From: an uncultured Candidatus Saccharibacteria bacterium
Lineage (GTDB): Bacteria > Patescibacteria > Saccharimonadia > Saccharimonadales > Nanosynbacteraceae
Assembly: GCA_947097375.1 (NCBI GenBank)
Contig: CAMURE010000035.1
Span: 1 to 5,821, forward strand
DNA length: 5,821 nt
Direction of reading: 5' to 3'
The position numbers and the translations under genes were made by a program. The notes beneath the pieces were generated by a model, which was given only the letters and a program-made list of their open reading frames with translations, did not search any database and was not told where the DNA came from. Shown here in pieces: positions 4,358 to 5,821 of the stretch (the first letter of the stretch is position 1; each line of letters opens with the position of its first letter).

Positions 4358-5821
4358 ATGGCGGCAAACGTTCCATTACAAAACTTTAGAAATATCGGTA
4401 TTATTGCCCATATTGACGCCGGTAAAACGACGACAACTGAGGGTATTTTGTACCGCACTGGTTTAACCCACAAGATCGGTGTGGTGAAGGGCGACGGCGA
4501 CGGCGCCACCACCGACTGGATGGCGCAGGAAAAAGAGCGCGGTATCACCATCACCTCGGCAGCGGTGACTTGCTTCTGGAAGGGTCACAAGATTAATATT
4601 ATCGACACGCCGGGGCACATCGACTTTACTGCTGAAGTGGAGCGTTCACTCCGCGTGCTCGACGGCGCTGTTACTGTGTTTGATGGCAAGATGGGTGTTG
4701 AGGCGCAGTCTGAAACGGTGTGGCGTCAGGCTAACAAATACGGCGTGCCACGTATCTGTTTCATCAACAAGATTAACCAAACTGGTGGTGATTTCTGGAA
4801 ATCTCTGGAATCAATTCACAACCGTTTGAGTAAGCAGGCATTTCCTGTTCACATCCCAATTGGTTTTGAAAAGACCATCAATGGTGTGGTTGACCTCATC
4901 GACATGAAAGCGTATACCTACACTGACTATGCTGATCATGAGCTGGTGCAGGGCGAGATTCCGGCTGATATGCTGGAGAAATGTAAAAATGCCCGCAGTC
5001 TGCTGGTGGAAAATGCGGTTGAAGCTGATGACGAGTTGATGATGAAGTTCCTTGACCAAGGTGAAGAGGCGATTACCATTGATGAGCTAAAATCTGCCTT
5101 GCGCAAGCGTGTGTTGGCTGGTGACTTCTTCTTGGTGACTGGTGGCGACGGCCGCGGCGTTATCGTTGAGAAGGTGCTTGACCTGATGGTTGACTACCTG
5201 CCAAGCCCACTGGACGTCGACGAAATTTGGGGTAAAAATCCAAAGACCGGCGACGAAGTGAGCCGCAAGCCAGATGAGAAGGAGCCGATGAGTGCGCTGG
5301 CGTTTAAGATTGCGACTGACCCATTTGTCGGTAAATTGATCTTTATCCGCGTCTATTCGGGCGTGTTGAGCTCGGGTAGCTACGTGCTAAATACCACGAC
5401 AGGTGAGAAGGAACGCATTGGCCGTATCGTGCGAATGCACGCTGACAAGCGCGAGGATATCGACAAGATTGGTGCTGGTGACATCGCTGCGGTGGTTGGT
5501 CTGAAAAACACTGGTACCGGTAACACCTTGACTGACCCAGCGCATCCAATTGCTTTGGAATCAATTGAATTCCCAGAACCGCCAGTATCTATCGCCGTTG
5601 AGCCAAAGTCAAAGGCTGACCAGGAGAAGATGGCACTCGCCTTGCAGCGTTTGGCTGAAGAGGATCCAACTTTCCGCATTCACACTGACGAAGAGACTGG
5701 TCAGACTATCATGTCTGGCATGGGTGAGTTGCACCTAGATATCTTGATCGACCGCATGAAGCGTGAGATCAAGATTGAAGCGAACATAGGTGAGCAGCAA
5801 GTGGCCTTCCGCGAGTCAATC
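4358..5821 (+). CDS. fusA: Translation elongation factor G, N-terminal 488 residues (partial)
   Basis: EF-G is the GTPase that moves tRNAs and mRNA through the ribosome and, with RRF, recycles ribosomes. The open frame runs past the window end; a full protein is about 700 residues. Seen here are the G domain (about 1-285), domain II (about 300-400) and most of domain III (about 405-480). Motifs: P-loop AHIDAGKT (17-24), ERGITI (60-65), switch II DTPGH (83-87), [16 protein letters not shown] before G4, DYLPSPLDV closing the G domain, and [10 protein letters not shown] in domain III. Two departures stand out. G4 is NKIN (137-140) instead of NKxD, and the G5 Ser-Ala block (CGSAFKNKG in E. coli) is replaced by GGDGRGV (262-268). 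A two-residue insertion lies before DWM in switch I. Start ATG is set by AAAGGA seven bases upstream. Position after rpsG supports it being the main EF-G, but a divergent paralogue cannot be excluded. Confidence 0.95.
   Translation, partial: MAANVPLQNFRNIGIIAHIDAGKTTTTEGILYRTGLTHKIGVVKGDGDGATTDWMAQEKERGITITSAAVTCFWKGHKINIIDTPGHIDFTAEVERSLRVLDGAVTVFDGKMGVEAQSETVWRQANKYGVPRICFINKINQTGGDFWKSLESIHNRLSKQAFPVHIPIGFEKTINGVVDLIDMKAYTYTDYADHELVQGEIPADMLEKCKNARSLLVENAVEADDELMMKFLDQGEEAITIDELKSALRKRVLAGDFFLVTGGDGRGVIVEKVLDLMVDYLPSPLDVDEIWGKNPKTGDEVSRKPDEKEPMSALAFKIATDPFVGKLIFIRVYSGVLSSGSYVLNTTTGEKERIGRIVRMHADKREDIDKIGAGDIAAVVGLKNTGTGNTLTDPAHPIALESIEFPEPPVSIAVEPKSKADQEKMALALQRLAEEDPTFRIHTDEETGQTIMSGMGELHLDILIDRMKREIKIEANIGEQQVAFRESI

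Noticed and set aside
4243..4554. A 103-codon open frame on the minus strand across the fusA start
   Set aside because: It overlaps the fusA promoter, leader and the conserved P-loop coding region; its sequence matches no family I know and it is a shadow of fusA.
143..5821. Recoding of TGA as glycine or another amino acid
   Set aside because: All genes read through in full without in-frame TGA and end in TAA, so the standard code explains the window.

Overview
The window looks like a chromosomal segment of a Candidatus Saccharibacteria (TM7) or related Patescibacteria genome. This rests on my recall of family features, not on a search: the EF-G sequence style, the large membrane-anchored protease with a Pro/Gln-rich tail, the apparently leaderless genes next to Shine-Dalgarno-led ones, and a str-type locus split by accessory genes. 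TGA is not used as a sense codon in any gene, which argues against Gracilibacteria/Absconditabacteria. All four stop codons visible are TAA.

Layout, all on the + strand. (1) 3-74: the last 23 codons of rpsG (ribosomal protein S7). (2) 75-142: a hairpin (99-124) and an extended -10 promoter whose predicted start point falls on the ATG of the next gene. (3) 143-2752: an 869-residue membrane-anchored trypsin-like serine protease with His356, Asp480 and Ser561, a TPR-like helical segment, a second membrane span and a Pro/Gln/Ser-rich tail. (4) 2765-3259: a YajQ-family protein, read from a strong Shine-Dalgarno that touches the protease stop codon, so probably co-transcribed with it. (5) 3323-4234: an unrecognised 303-residue soluble protein with a putative leaderless promoter. 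(6) 4235-4357: a good sigma70-type promoter and a leader of about 77 nt. (7) 4358 to the window end: the first 488 codons of fusA (EF-G).

The rpsG...fusA order is the str operon backbone, but about 4.3 kb with three extra genes separates the two and fusA has its own promoter. rpsG and fusA are translation genes, and YajQ is a small nucleotide- or RNA-binding family. The protease acts outside the membrane. The 303-residue protein is of unknown function. Nothing in the sequence links the inserted genes to one pathway beyond position.

The most striking point is in EF-G. The G4 motif reads NKIN instead of NKxD, and the G5 Ser-Ala motif is absent, so both guanine-recognition elements are altered while the P-loop, switch II and ERGITI motifs are intact. 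The next most notable are the repeated -10/N6/ATG arrangement and the protease's unusual architecture: a 123-residue His-to-Asp gap, no visible PDZ domain and a low-complexity cytoplasmic tail. There is no gene-free stretch over 300 bases, and I see no tRNA, CRISPR, insertion sequence or attachment site.
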